Source: Prevotella sp. UBA5387
GTDB taxonomy: Bacteria; Bacteroidota; Bacteroidia; Bacteroidales; Bacteroidaceae
Assembly: GCA_002407775.1 (NCBI GenBank)
Contig: DHOP01000021.1
Location: 1-36,805 of the forward strand
Length of the DNA stretch: 36,805 bases
Reading direction: 5' to 3'
In this document: piece after piece, positions 6,390-16,314 of the stretch
Layout of the letters: the number at the start of each line of letters is the position of its first letter
How positions within the stretch are numbered: position 1 is the first letter of the stretch
Notes under the pieces: model-generated
What the model was told of the DNA's origin: nothing
Seen by the model: the letters and a program-made list of their open reading frames with translations, nothing else
The model's database searches: none
Position numbers and translations under genes: made by a program

Positions 6390-9257
6390 ATGGATGCAAA
6401 ACATATAGAGGTTAAAGGTGCAAGGGCAAATAATCTAAAGAATGTAAGTCTGCGAATCCCTCGTAACCAATTCGTTACCATTACTGGCGTTTCTGGATCA
6501 GGAAAGTCTTCTCTTGCATTTGATACTCTTTATGCCGAAGGACAACGGCGATATGTTGAGAGCTTGTCAAGTTATGCGCGACAATTTCTTGGCCGCATGA
6601 AGAAACCCGAAGTGGACTTCATTAAGGGTTTACCACCTGCCATCGCCATCGAACAAAAGGTCATTGCGCGCAACCCACGATCCACCGTTGGTACCTCTAC
6701 TGAGATCTATGATTATCTGCGAATGCTCTTTGCAAGGATAGGTCTGACTTACTCACCTGTGTCGGGTCAGGAAGTGAAAAAGCACTCCATGGAGGATATC
6801 ATTGCTGAGGTGAGTCAATATTCTGAAGGTACAAAATACATGATTCTTGCTCCACTCCATATCGTCGAAGGACGTTCATTGGAGAAGCAATTGGAGATGG
6901 ACCTTCAGGAAGGATATACAAGAATCATGGTCGGAGAGGAGATATTGCGCATCGAAGATATCTTGGATGCTAAGGACTTCCCCGATCAACCGAAGTCCAC
7001 CAAGCCCATCTATCTTGTGATTGACCGTTTAAGCGTGTCGCAAGAAAAGGATGTCATTGCTCGATTGGTTGACTCTGTTGAGACCGCTATGTATGAGGGC
7101 GACGGCGCTTGCCGACTGATTTTTTTGCCAAGCAACATCAGTTATGATTTCTCCTCTCGCTTTGAAGCTGATGGAATTAGATTTGAGGAACCCAATGACA
7201 ATATGTTTTCGTTCAACTCTCCACTTGGGGCTTGTCCCACTTGCGAGGGCTTCGGTAATGTGATTGGCATCAGTGAAAAGCTCGTTATTCCCAACTCGAC
7301 ACTCTCCGTCTATGATGGTTGCGTACAATGTTGGCACGGAGACAAGATGAAGAACTGGCAAGACGAGTTCTGTAGGCGAGCAAAGGCGGATGATTTCCCA
7401 ATCTTCAAGCCTTATATGGAACTTTCTATGAAGGAAAAGGATATGCTTTGGCATGGCCTTCCTTCAGAAAGGAAAAAGAATGGGGAGCTCTGTGCTGATA
7501 GCGTTTGTATTGACTCCTTCTTCCAAATGGTCAAGGAGAACCAGTACAAGATACAATACCGTGTGATGATGAGCCGCTATCGGGGCAAGACAGTGTGCCC
7601 TGATTGTCAAGGAACACGATTAAAAAAGGAGACCCAATGGGTGAAGATCGGTGGCCGAAGTATCTCCGATATCACAGCAACTCCCATAGTTAACCTTACC
7701 GTGTGGTTTGATCGACTAGAACTCACCGAACATGAGGCTGAGGTCGCAAGACGACTTCTCACAGAGATTCGTTCTCGTTTGCATTTCCTTTGTGATGTGG
7801 GACTTGACTATCTTACGCTCAACCGTCCCAGCAACACACTTTCTGGAGGCGAGAGCCAGCGAATCAACCTTTCGACATCGCTTGGCTCTTCTCTGGTGGG
7901 AAGCCTCTATATACTTGATGAACCTAGTATCGGACTGCACAGCCGCGATACTGACCGTCTCATTGGTGTACTGAAACAGTTGCAGCAAATAGGCAATACG
8001 GTTATCGTAGTAGAGCACGATGAAGAGATTATGAGGGCTGCCGACTGGCTTATCGATATAGGGCCAGATGCCGGAACCAATGGAGGTGAGATCGTTTATG
8101 AGGGTCCTCTGCCTGAGAGCCAACGCCAGGGAGCTAAGGTTGACACTGACTTGATGGATCAATATCCTCGTAGTTACACTATAAAATACCTCACAGGCAC
8201 CGAACAGATTGTCGTGCCTACTTCTCGTCGGGCTTGGAATGAATCGATCATTCTCAACGGATGCCGTATGAATAATCTTCGTGGCGTCAATGCAGAGTTC
8301 CCACTTAATGTGCTAACTGTGGTGACAGGGGTGTCTGGTTCAGGTAAATCGAGTCTTGTAAAGGGCATTCTCTACCCTGTGATCAAGCGTAAACTTGATG
8401 AAGTGTGCGATGCTCCAGGAGAGTATCTGTCCCTAGAAGGCGATTGGAGAACCGTGAAACATGTAGAGTTCGTCGACCAGAACCCAATCGGAAGGAGCAC
8501 CCGTTCCAACCCCGCAACATACTTGAAGGCTTATGATGCCATACGACAGTTATATTCGGAACAGCCTTTAGCTAAACAGTTAGGATTCTCGCCACAGTAC
8601 TTCTCATTTAATGCCGAGGGAGGGCGATGTGAGGAATGTAAGGGAGCTGGCCTCATTACAGTGGAGATGCAGTTCATGGCCGACCTGACATTGGAGTGCC
8701 AAGTCTGTCACGGACAGCGCTTTAAGCAGGATGTCCTCGACGTACGCTTTGAGGGAAAGAACATCAATGATGTGCTCAATATGACTGTCTCTGAGGCCTT
8801 GGCGTTCTTCGGCGAACATGGTCAAAAAGCTATCGTCAATCGACTGCAACCATTGGAGGATGTCGGTCTGGGCTATATCAAACTCGGTCAGAACTCTTCG
8901 ACACTATCTGGTGGAGAAAACCAGCGTGTGAAATTGGCCTATTTCATTGGACAGGAAAAACAAGAGCCGACGTTGTTTATCTTCGACGAACCGACGACTG
9001 GACTTCATTTTCATGATATCACTCGTCTCTTGCATGCCTTTGAGGCCTTGATTGAACGTGGACACACCATTATCGTCATCGAACATAACCTTGATGTCAT
9101 CAAGTGTGCGGATTGGGTGATTGACCTTGGCCCTGATGGTGGTGACCGTGGTGGTAATATTGTTTGTACAGGTACACCTGAAACGATTACTCAATGCAAG
9201 GAGAGTATCACGGGGAAATATCTCCGAGCAAAGCTCAATTCTAATATGAATAGATGA
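6390..9257 (+). CDS. uvrA: UvrA, excinuclease ABC subunit A
   Basis: A 955-residue DNA-damage sensor ATPase of nucleotide excision repair. It has two ABC ATPase halves: Walker A GVSGSGKS at about 33-40 and again at about 646-654, and signatures LSGGESQR and LSGGENQR. Cys pairs lie near 281-284 (CPTC) and 403-406 (CPDC), and the C-terminal zinc module CEEC/CQVC at about 746-772 is complete. The UvrB-binding region is present, so this is not the short UvrA2 class. The second signature has Asn where Ala is usual. The ATG at 6390 is preferred to an in-frame TTG at 6384, because homologues begin close to the conserved KHIEVKGARANNLKN. It lies between glycosyltransferase genes with its own promoter and palindrome. 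Several Bacteroidales carry more than one uvrA, so this may be a paralogue. Confidence 0.95.
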   Translation: MDAKHIEVKGARANNLKNVSLRIPRNQFVTITGVSGSGKSSLAFDTLYAEGQRRYVESLSSYARQFLGRMKKPEVDFIKGLPPAIAIEQKVIARNPRSTVGTSTEIYDYLRMLFARIGLTYSPVSGQEVKKHSMEDIIAEVSQYSEGTKYMILAPLHIVEGRSLEKQLEMDLQEGYTRIMVGEEILRIEDILDAKDFPDQPKSTKPIYLVIDRLSVSQEKDVIARLVDSVETAMYEGDGACRLIFLPSNISYDFSSRFEADGIRFEEPNDNMFSFNSPLGACPTCEGFGNVIGISEKLVIPNSTLSVYDGCVQCWHGDKMKNWQDEFCRRAKADDFPIFKPYMELSMKEKDMLWHGLPSERKKNGELCADSVCIDSFFQMVKENQYKIQYRVMMSRYRGKTVCPDCQGTRLKKETQWVKIGGRSISDITATPIVNLTVWFDRLELTEHEAEVARRLLTEIRSRLHFLCDVGLDYLTLNRPSNTLSGGESQRINLSTSLGSSLVGSLYILDEPSIGLHSRDTDRLIGVLKQLQQIGNTVIVVEHDEEIMRAADWLIDIGPDAGTNGGEIVYEGPLPESQRQGAKVDTDLMDQYPRSYTIKYLTGTEQIVVPTSRRAWNESIILNGCRMNNLRGVNAEFPLNVLTVVTGVSGSGKSSLVKGILYPVIKRKLDEVCDAPGEYLSLEGDWRTVKHVEFVDQNPIGRSTRSNPATYLKAYDAIRQLYSEQPLAKQLGFSPQYFSFNAEGGRCEECKGAGLITVEMQFMADLTLECQVCHGQRFKQDVLDVRFEGKNINDVLNMTVSEALAFFGEHGQKAIVNRLQPLEDVGLGYIKLGQNSSTLSGGENQRVKLAYFIGQEKQEPTLFIFDEPTTGLHFHDITRLLHAFEALIERGHTIIVIEHNLDVIKCADWVIDLGPDGGDRGGNIVCTGTPETITQCKESITGKYLRAKLNSNMNR

Positions 9258-9453
9258 AAATATGAAAGAATGAAAATATGATATGAGTGATAAACAGGAG
9301 ACGCTGAGAATGTTTGATTGCTCGTTAATATACTGAAACATTATTCATTTCCATCTTTTGTTCCTCCCTTTTTTCATCACTGCCTGTGCATTCCGAGCTT
9401 TAGAACTTAATGTTTTCATCTTTTTCTCATTTAATATTTTCATAAACAAACAA

Positions 9454-10329
9454 ATGCTGCTATCCATCCTCATCCCAACCCACAATGACGTGTGTATCGA
9501 ATTGGTGCACTCATTGACTCTTCAGGCATTTACAATAGATGACTTGACATGGGAAGTTGTTGTGGCTGATGATGGATCTACAGACCAAAAGGTCATTGCA
9601 GCTAATCAGTCTATCAATAACGAACCAAACAGCCGCTATGTTTTGTATGGTGAAAACATCGGACGCGCAGCTATTCGAAACTTTTTAGTCACACAAGCTA
9701 GGGGTGAATGGTTGCTTTTTATTGATGGAGATGGAAAGGTAATAGATGATGAGTATTTAAAGAAATTCGTCAATTCACAACCTGTTGAGGTTTGTTATGG
9801 AGGCTATAAGATGATGCCTGGACCCAAAGACAACTTACGCTGGTTGTACGAACGACATGCAGCGCCACATCATCAAGTCGCTGATCGTCAACAGACTCCA
9901 TATCAAAGCTTTAATATTTGCAATCTGATGATTCGGCGAGAACTCATGTTGAAGTATCCGCTAGATAATCGTTTCGTAAAATATGGTTATGAAGATGTGC
10001 TGCTTGGTAAGCATCTACAACAAGCCGACATAATGATCACACATATTGATGCACCAATTGGTTTCTTTGATTACGAAACTAATACACATTTTGTTGCCAA
10101 GACAGAGGAAGGTTTGCAGACGCTTTGGGAGTATAGAAAGGACCTTCAAGGCTATTCAAAACTTCTGGATATAGCACTTAGTTGTAATTCTTTCTGCCGT
10201 CGAGTAATACTTGGAATTTACGATATAAACAAAAAGAGGTGGAAGCAGAACCTTCTGTCCACTTCCCCCTCTTTATGGATTTTCAATCTCTATAAGCTTG
10301 GGTATCTGCTACGCTTGGGTAAAAGCTAG
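9454..10329 (+). CDS. Family 2 glycosyltransferase
   Basis: A 291-residue GT-A enzyme from the ATG at 9454 (MLLSILIPTHND). The reading frame stays open back to a TTG at 9358, but the extra 32 residues are hydrophobic and lie ahead of the conserved first strand, so I exclude them. Motifs: VVADDGSTD, FIDGDG in place of the usual DXD, and GYEDVLLG with the likely catalytic Asp. The middle resembles glycosyltransferases that carry a galactosyl-transferase-like GYEDV motif. It is separated from uvrA by about 196 bp and ends in a convergent gap with the PUL. The substrate is unknown. Confidence 0.85.
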   Translation: MLLSILIPTHNDVCIELVHSLTLQAFTIDDLTWEVVVADDGSTDQKVIAANQSINNEPNSRYVLYGENIGRAAIRNFLVTQARGEWLLFIDGDGKVIDDEYLKKFVNSQPVEVCYGGYKMMPGPKDNLRWLYERHAAPHHQVADRQQTPYQSFNICNLMIRRELMLKYPLDNRFVKYGYEDVLLGKHLQQADIMITHIDAPIGFFDYETNTHFVAKTEEGLQTLWEYRKDLQGYSKLLDIALSCNSFCRRVILGIYDINKKRWKQNLLSTSPSLWIFNLYKLGYLLRLGKS

Positions 10330-10376
10330 AGCTAATCCGCTAACTTTGGCATTTCCATTATTTTTTCTTGATAGAT

Positions 10377-10396
10377 GACGAAATGCCATTTTCGTC
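10377..10396 (+). terminator. Probable terminator of the 9454 glycosyltransferase
   Basis: A 7-bp stem GACGAAA/TTTCGTC with loop TGCCAT, followed on the plus strand by TCATTCTTTTTC. It abuts the PUL lipoprotein stop codon on the other strand. An overlapping inverted pair GGCATTT (10348-10354)/AAATGCC (10381-10387) offers an alternative fold. Confidence 0.45.
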
Positions 10397-10879
10397 TCAT
10401 TCTTTTTCTGCTCGCAACGGCGAAGAAAGGCTAACCTTCCATTCACTATTCCTGCGCACCATTGGAATCAGAAACTTGGATTTCTCGATAACGTTACCCG
10501 TCTGACCCAAGGTGTCCATACTGAGGTAATGATGAACCTGTAAAGTTATTGTTGCTGTGGTGTCATCGTCGGCTATATCGATGCCATCTATCTCGCAACG
10601 AGCTCCTTCTGTCATGGCGCGAAGTGTGTCCACATCCTGTTGGTTGACTTGAGAGGACAAATAACTGAGCCATTGCCGAGACTCAGGTGTACAATAACTG
10701 ACAGCTTTAGGGAACTGCCAATTGAAGTAAGTATCAGCAAATGGTTGAGCCGCCTCAGAAATCTGAGTTTTGTCACTCTTATCGCACGCACCCATACATA
10801 GACTACCAGCCACGATAATTGCTATCAGGAGCAAGTTTTCAAAACCGCTCTTGATGGACACCTTCATATTCCTTTTCAT
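10397..10879 (-). CDS. Small PUL-associated lipoprotein
   Basis: A 160-residue lipoprotein from the ATG at 10879; a GTG two codons upstream is possible. The N-terminus has a hydrophobic stretch LLLIAIIVAGSLCMGAC with the likely lipidated Cys32, followed by DKSDK. The mature part (AAQPFADTYFNWQFPKAVSYC, later VHHYLSMDT and EWKVSLSSPL) resembles the DUF4878/NTF2-like small lipoproteins of Bacteroidales. It is last in the PUL operon, 27 bp after the GH2 gene. A binding or accessory role is possible, but no function can be assigned from sequence. Confidence 0.8.
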   Translation of the reverse strand: MKRNMKVSIKSGFENLLLIAIIVAGSLCMGACDKSDKTQISEAAQPFADTYFNWQFPKAVSYCTPESRQWLSYLSSQVNQQDVDTLRAMTEGARCEIDGIDIADDDTTATITLQVHHYLSMDTLGQTGNVIEKSKFLIPMVRRNSEWKVSLSSPLRAEKE

Positions 10880-10906
10880 GCTCACTTGTTATTTGTTTCT
10901 AACCGT

Positions 10907-13390
10907 TCATTTTTGATGAATGGTGGTTTCAGCATTTTTCAAACCTACAGACTTGGCAGTCATTGTGACATCTCCAGGTATATTCGCCGACTGAATCATT
11001 ACTATGCATTTCCCGTTGAAAGCCTTTCGATGGTTGGCTTTGAAACTCTCCATTGACGACTGACTTCCATTATCAACACCGGCTATCTGTGCTCCGCCTG
11101 TGACTGAGAATTGAATATCGTTATCTGCCCATGGACATACATTTCCATTGTCATCTGTTACTTCCACCGTCACAAACGCTAGGCTACTTCCATCGGCATT
11201 AATCTGCGTTTTGTCTGGAACCAATCGAATCTGCGTCGGTACTCCTGCGGTCTTGATTACTTGCTCACTTACAACGCTGCCATTGCGTCTCGCAACCGCC
11301 TTAACCTCGCCAGGCTCAAAGGTCACACGCCACATTACATGGTATTCGTGATCGTTTTGCTTTTTCCTTATCCCCTGAGATCTACCGTTAATGAAAAGTT
11401 CGACTTCGTCTGCTTTGTTGTAATAGCACCACATATCTACAGTCTGACCCTCAATCCATGACCAATGTGGGAAGAGATGAAGTACCGGGCGGTCTGTCCA
11501 CTCACTTTGATAGAGATAATAAACGTCTTTTGGGAAACCGGCTAAGTCCACAATACCGAAGTAGCTGCTGCGCGCAGGGAAGGTGAATGGGGTAGGTTCG
11601 CCGATGTAATCCCAGCCTGTCCAAATGAACTGACCGGCACAATGAGGCGTATGTTTAACCATGTCCAAAGTTTCTTCATGGGTATTTCCCCAACCCACGT
11701 GCATGTTATCATAAGAAGAACAGCTGAAAGAAGGATCGGTATAGGGAATCCACCACTCCCTAGGACCAACAAAGATGGAGTCACTTGGCATCTTATAATA
11801 GCCGCGGGTCGCTAAAGCAGAAACAGTCTCTGTCATGAGGAATGGTTTACCAGGGAAGTTTTTAGGAACATCCTTGACCCATGGATTGTGGTAGTTGAAT
11901 CCAATGACATCAATCGAGCCGCTACGGAAGAGATGATTGTTGGGCGATGGTTCGTTGCACCCAGCTGTGATTAGGCGGGACCTATCCAATCTTTTAACGA
12001 TGTCTGCTAGTCGTGTAGTGAGTTGCTGGTTGAAGCTGATGACTCCGTCTTTTGCTAACATGGAGGCATCTCGCGGTAGATTGAGTATGGTGTTTGCTTG
12101 TTCTAATGTTAGTGTTGAGTCCGCCTGATGTGTCCATTGTTCCAACACTTCATTTCCAATACTCCACAAGAAAATACTCGGGTGGTTGCGATCGCGCAGC
12201 AACATATCGGTTAAGTCACGCTCATACCATTCGTCAAAGTTGAGTGCATAGTCGTATCGGGTCTTTTGCTTGTGCCAAACGTCGAATGCCTCATCCATTA
12301 CAAGTAGCCCCATGGTGTCACATATGTTCAGCAGTTCTGGTGCGGGAGGATTGTGTGAACACCTAATGGCATTAGCTCCCATATCCTTCATCATACGAAG
12401 TTGTCGCCAAAGTGCGTCCTCATTGATGGCTGCACCCAGGCAGCCTAGGTCGTGATGGAGGCAAACGCCGTTAATTTTCGTTGGCTTTCCATTGAGTGAG
12501 AAGCCGGTTGCTGCATCGAAGTGGAATGAACGAAAGCCAGTATCTGTGGTATAATCGTCTAAGACTCGACTTCCACTAAGCACCTCTGCCTTAACCTTAT
12601 ACATGCAGGTATTGTCAAGTTGCCAAAGTTTTGGATGGGCAACAGATAACTTTTGACTAACCGTGGCACTATCGTCCAATTGTGATGCAGTAGTTTTTGT
12701 AGCAACCGCATGGCCGTACGTATCTAAAACCGTTGTACGTAATTTCACGTGTTGAAGCTTTCCCGAAGCGTTAGCCATTGTCACAGCGACATCGATAGTA
12801 CCAGTTCCCTTGTCCAAATCAACAGTTGATACCACTTGGGTGCCCCAATGAGCAATGTGCACTGGGTTTGTCTTGATAATCCATACATGTCTATAGATGC
12901 CACTACCGCTGTACCATCGACAATTTGGCTGTTGGCTATTGTCTACCTTGACGGCTATTACATTGTCTCCGTTGGGTTTTAGATAGGGTGTGAGCTCATA
13001 GCGAAAACTTATAAATCCGTATGGTCTTGTACCTAATTTGTGCCCGTTCAAGTAGACGGTGGAGTTCATATAAACGCCATCAAAGTCAATGAAATAACGA
13101 GAGGTCTTATCTTTTGGGTTGACAGTAAAATGCTTACGGTACCAACCGATGCCACCAGGGAGCGCACCGCCACCTGCTCCTGATGGAGCTCCGGCATAGA
13201 AGTCGCCCTCTATTGACCAGTCATGAGGTAGGTTGAGCGTTCTCCAAGTATGGTCATCATAGCCTACAGATGACATATTTACATTGTCTCCTAGTGTAAA
13301 TAGCCACCCTTTGTCAAAGCAATCTCGTTCTCTGGCGTTTGCGACGAGGCTTGCGACGAGGCATATTAGACCTAACATTATCTTCCTCAT
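10907..13390 (-). CDS. GH2 family glycosidase, probable beta-galactosidase
   Basis: An 827-residue exported retaining glycosidase, probably releasing terminal beta-galactose from oligosaccharides. It has a signal peptide (about 1-19), an N-terminal jelly-roll domain (about 25-180), an Ig-like domain (about 185-285) and a TIM barrel (about 290-590). The acid/base is Glu414 in SIGNEV and the nucleophile Glu521 in LMTETVSA. After the barrel come a DUF4982-like domain (about 630-690) and a bacterial Ig-like domain (about 715-815). The GH31 stop and this start overlap as ATGA, so translation is coupled. Xyloglucan loci of B. ovatus pair a GH2 beta-galactosidase with a GH31 alpha-xylosidase. Other GH2 activities cannot be excluded. 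Confidence 0.92.
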   Translation of the reverse strand: MRKIMLGLICLVASLVANARERDCFDKGWLFTLGDNVNMSSVGYDDHTWRTLNLPHDWSIEGDFYAGAPSGAGGGALPGGIGWYRKHFTVNPKDKTSRYFIDFDGVYMNSTVYLNGHKLGTRPYGFISFRYELTPYLKPNGDNVIAVKVDNSQQPNCRWYSGSGIYRHVWIIKTNPVHIAHWGTQVVSTVDLDKGTGTIDVAVTMANASGKLQHVKLRTTVLDTYGHAVATKTTASQLDDSATVSQKLSVAHPKLWQLDNTCMYKVKAEVLSGSRVLDDYTTDTGFRSFHFDAATGFSLNGKPTKINGVCLHHDLGCLGAAINEDALWRQLRMMKDMGANAIRCSHNPPAPELLNICDTMGLLVMDEAFDVWHKQKTRYDYALNFDEWYERDLTDMLLRDRNHPSIFLWSIGNEVLEQWTHQADSTLTLEQANTILNLPRDASMLAKDGVISFNQQLTTRLADIVKRLDRSRLITAGCNEPSPNNHLFRSGSIDVIGFNYHNPWVKDVPKNFPGKPFLMTETVSALATRGYYKMPSDSIFVGPREWWIPYTDPSFSCSSYDNMHVGWGNTHEETLDMVKHTPHCAGQFIWTGWDYIGEPTPFTFPARSSYFGIVDLAGFPKDVYYLYQSEWTDRPVLHLFPHWSWIEGQTVDMWCYYNKADEVELFINGRSQGIRKKQNDHEYHVMWRVTFEPGEVKAVARRNGSVVSEQVIKTAGVPTQIRLVPDKTQINADGSSLAFVTVEVTDDNGNVCPWADNDIQFSVTGGAQIAGVDNGSQSSMESFKANHRKAFNGKCIVMIQSANIPGDVTMTAKSVGLKNAETTIHQK

Positions 13391-16290
13391 AGTCTCACTT
13401 TCATTACTTTTCCGTTATACTTAACGATTTTTCCTTTGTTGTATTGTAGGTCGAGAGGTTTAGGATCGTTTTGCGAAATGAAGTGAATGTTGAAACGACG
13501 ATTCTGTAACATTCCAGGAAAACTTCCTTTTCTATTATCAAAAGTTACATTCTTCGATGCATTATTATAGGTGATTCGAATAGTCGAGAATGCTCCTTTC
13601 TCATAATTATAGTTGGTGTTTTCATCTTCGTAGAGTTCAAATTGACCATCTTTTCCTGCATAGATGTAGAGATCTATCAACTCAGCTGGTTTCTCGTCGC
13701 TCCATTCCATGTCGGGTCCAATAGGAATGATCGCACCTTCGGGGACAAACACTGGAATGCGTTCATAGGGCGCATTGACTGTGATTGTCTGTCCACCAGC
13801 CATGTGCTGACCTGTGTAAAAGTCGTACCAACCGCAACTCTTTGGCAGGTAAACCTGTCTTTCGCGTGCACCATAATAGCCTATTGGGCAAGCCATCAAT
13901 GATGGACCAAACATCCACTGATCTTTGATATCGTTGACCTTAGTATCTTCTGGGAAGTCCATCACCAGAGCACGCATGAGTGTGTAGTCCTTGAAATGTG
14001 TCCAGCCAGCCATACTATAGAGGTAAGGCATGAGCCGATAACGGAGTTTGTCATAATAGACGATGCTCTGATAGGCAGGATGCGACTCCGGTGCAATGTT
14101 CCATACTTCACGCAACGGCCATTGTCCATGCGTGCGGAAGAGTGGTACGAAGCAGCCAAACTGGTGCCATCTAGTCTGTAGCTCTCGCCATTCCTTTAGG
14201 TCGGCGTTCTCTTCTCCAGTTGCATCAAAGTGTTGCTGTGCCTTAGAGTATCTGTTTTCAACGGTAAATCCACCAATATCCATGCCCCAGAATGGAATAC
14301 CACTAAGCGAATAGTTCATTCCAGCGGTCATCTGAGCGCGCATATCTTCCCATCGAGTGCCAATGTCTCCACTCCATGATGCCGTGCTATAACGTTGCAA
14401 TCCAGCAAATCCACTTCGAGTCAACAGAAAAACACGCTGATTTGGGTTGACCTGACGCTGACCATTATAAATGGCATCTGCATTGACTAAGGCATAGGCA
14501 TTGAAATATTCTGTGCTTGATCCTAAGGCAGTAGGTCCACTCAAAGCTTTCCTATACCACATCGGCGTACAGTCACGAATATTTGGCTCACTCGCGTCCA
14601 TCCACCAAGCATCAATGCCAAACTTATATTTCGAGTAGAGACTATTGTCCATCTGTTTCCAGAACAGTCTGCGAGCATCTTGCGAATATGCATCATAGAA
14701 AGAGCCCATGTAGTTTAACCAATCGTAAATGGAGTCTTTTACGGCTTGCTGATAAATCCATCCATTGTTGTCGAGTTCCTTGTAGTGTTGTGTAGTACAA
14801 TAGAACTTGGGCCACACTGAGATCATAAAGCGTCCATGCATCTGGTGAATGCTGTCCATCAAAGCTTGTGGGTTAGGGTAGCGAGAGGCCTCAAACTCAT
14901 GCGATCCCCATGACTCTATGGGCCAATAGTTCCAGTCTTGCACGATGTTGTCTACCGGAATGTGACGCTTACGTAACTCGCCAAGCGTAGAAAGTAGATC
15001 ATCGGAACTCTTATATCGCTCACGACTTTGCCAGAATCCCATAGACCAGCGAGGCATGACTTGTGCTTTGCCAGTCAAAGTGCGGTATCCATGAATGACG
15101 TCATCCATGTTGTCACCTGCAATGAAGTAATAGTCCATATCGCGACTCATCTCACTCCAAAAGCTGAGACGGTTTTGGTCGCTGTCTGTCTGTGGCATTG
15201 CCGCACGCAGACTAACATAAGAAACATCACCATCGGGTCGCCATTCTATGCGAATAGGTACACGACGACCCTGTGTCAAAGGATAGGTAAATTTGTAAGA
15301 GCTGGGATTCCAAGCTGCACGCCAGCGTTCTCCCACAACCTCTTGGCCATCGATGAATAGCTTGATATAGCCAGCATAGTAGAGGATAAATCGGTAGTCA
15401 TCAGATGTTGGAGCCTCAATCTCGCCTTCATAGACCACTTGCGAACCGCTTAATTTGAAACCATCACGTGTGGGGAGGTTAGTGATTACTTCTGAATTCT
15501 CATAATAAAGCGAGTCCTCTGAACGAACTATTGTTTTACCATCTTGCTGCTTATAAGTTCCAGTTAATGCACCTGGATTCCCATCTTTATCATAAAGTTT
15601 GAAGGCATGATAGAGTTGCTGATAGTCGTTTGGATTTCCCCACCGACAATAAGAGTAGGTATCCCAAAGAAGTCCATAGCCTTTATTACTCACTACAAAG
15701 GGTACACTTATTTTCGTATTATACTGAAAGAGATCTTCGTTTTTCCCTTTCATGTTTAGTTCATTGGCCTGATGCTGCCCCAATCCGTAGAAAGCCTCGT
15801 CTTTGGGACTGTCAAACAGTGTACGCCAAGTGTATCCCTTGCTTTGCTCAGGTGTGATAGTACCCACGCCAATTTCACGTTCAGGTACTGTAAAAGGCTT
15901 GAATGTCTTGCCAAGCTCCTTTGCTTCCGAGAGCAACAAGCGACCTGTGGTATCATAGAACTGCACTCTTCCGGTAATCTTGCTCACCACAGCTTTCACG
16001 CGACTAGTACTTATAACTAAATTTTCGCTCTGTTCTTCGGTGGTAAATTGTGGGGTGTTGGTTTGGTCAACAATCATCAAACTTTGCTTCACGGGAAAAG
16101 CATCTTCACACGTAACCTCGACACGGATTGTTTGGTCATTAACCACCTGTAGCCTTACTTGCTTCGGTCCATTGACTACTGGCTGATCTATATGCAGGGT
16201 AACAAAGTTACCTTGTCGTTCGATATTGTTGCCTCGGGCTGTTGACAGGCAAGCCAACAGTATTATCGCTGATAAAAATCTTTGAAACAT
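13387..16290 (-). CDS. GH31 glycosidase with PA14 insert, probable alpha-xylosidase
   Basis: A 967-residue retaining alpha-glycosidase with an N-terminal signal peptide (MFQRFLSAIILLACLSTARG). After an N-terminal beta-sandwich comes a PA14-type domain at about 240-365, recognisable from GEIEAPTSDDYRF and a YIKLFIDGQEV strand. The catalytic barrel has the nucleophile Asp565 in WWMDASEP and the acid/base Asp642 in SWSGDIGTRW. C-terminal beta domains follow. A PA14 insert at this place is known from xyloglucan-specific alpha-xylosidases of Bacteroides ovatus and Cellvibrio japonicus, which remove alpha-1,6-xylose from the non-reducing end of xyloglucan oligosaccharides. Alpha-glucosidase activity is the main alternative. 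It is preceded by a 161-bp gap with two stem-loops. Confidence 0.92.
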   Translation of the reverse strand: MFQRFLSAIILLACLSTARGNNIERQGNFVTLHIDQPVVNGPKQVRLQVVNDQTIRVEVTCEDAFPVKQSLMIVDQTNTPQFTTEEQSENLVISTSRVKAVVSKITGRVQFYDTTGRLLLSEAKELGKTFKPFTVPEREIGVGTITPEQSKGYTWRTLFDSPKDEAFYGLGQHQANELNMKGKNEDLFQYNTKISVPFVVSNKGYGLLWDTYSYCRWGNPNDYQQLYHAFKLYDKDGNPGALTGTYKQQDGKTIVRSEDSLYYENSEVITNLPTRDGFKLSGSQVVYEGEIEAPTSDDYRFILYYAGYIKLFIDGQEVVGERWRAAWNPSSYKFTYPLTQGRRVPIRIEWRPDGDVSYVSLRAAMPQTDSDQNRLSFWSEMSRDMDYYFIAGDNMDDVIHGYRTLTGKAQVMPRWSMGFWQSRERYKSSDDLLSTLGELRKRHIPVDNIVQDWNYWPIESWGSHEFEASRYPNPQALMDSIHQMHGRFMISVWPKFYCTTQHYKELDNNGWIYQQAVKDSIYDWLNYMGSFYDAYSQDARRLFWKQMDNSLYSKYKFGIDAWWMDASEPNIRDCTPMWYRKALSGPTALGSSTEYFNAYALVNADAIYNGQRQVNPNQRVFLLTRSGFAGLQRYSTASWSGDIGTRWEDMRAQMTAGMNYSLSGIPFWGMDIGGFTVENRYSKAQQHFDATGEENADLKEWRELQTRWHQFGCFVPLFRTHGQWPLREVWNIAPESHPAYQSIVYYDKLRYRLMPYLYSMAGWTHFKDYTLMRALVMDFPEDTKVNDIKDQWMFGPSLMACPIGYYGARERQVYLPKSCGWYDFYTGQHMAGGQTITVNAPYERIPVFVPEGAIIPIGPDMEWSDEKPAELIDLYIYAGKDGQFELYEDENTNYNYEKGAFSTIRITYNNASKNVTFDNRKGSFPGMLQNRRFNIHFISQNDPKPLDLQYNKGKIVKYNGKVMKVRL

Positions 16291-16314
16291 ACCTATTTTT
16301 TCATCATTAATTTA

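Noticed and set aside
7029..7454. 141-codon minus-strand frame inside uvrA
   Set aside because: Antisense to conserved UvrA coding sequence, with no recognisable domain or start context.
9254..9281. Direct repeat ATGAAAATATGA, twice, just after uvrA
   Set aside because: Only two copies of a simple AT-rich 12-mer, partly in the uvrA stop region. Likely chance or local slippage.
9358..9453. N-terminal extension of the 9454 glycosyltransferase to a TTG
   Set aside because: Family 2 enzymes begin a few residues before the first strand. The extension is 32 hydrophobic residues without conserved features.
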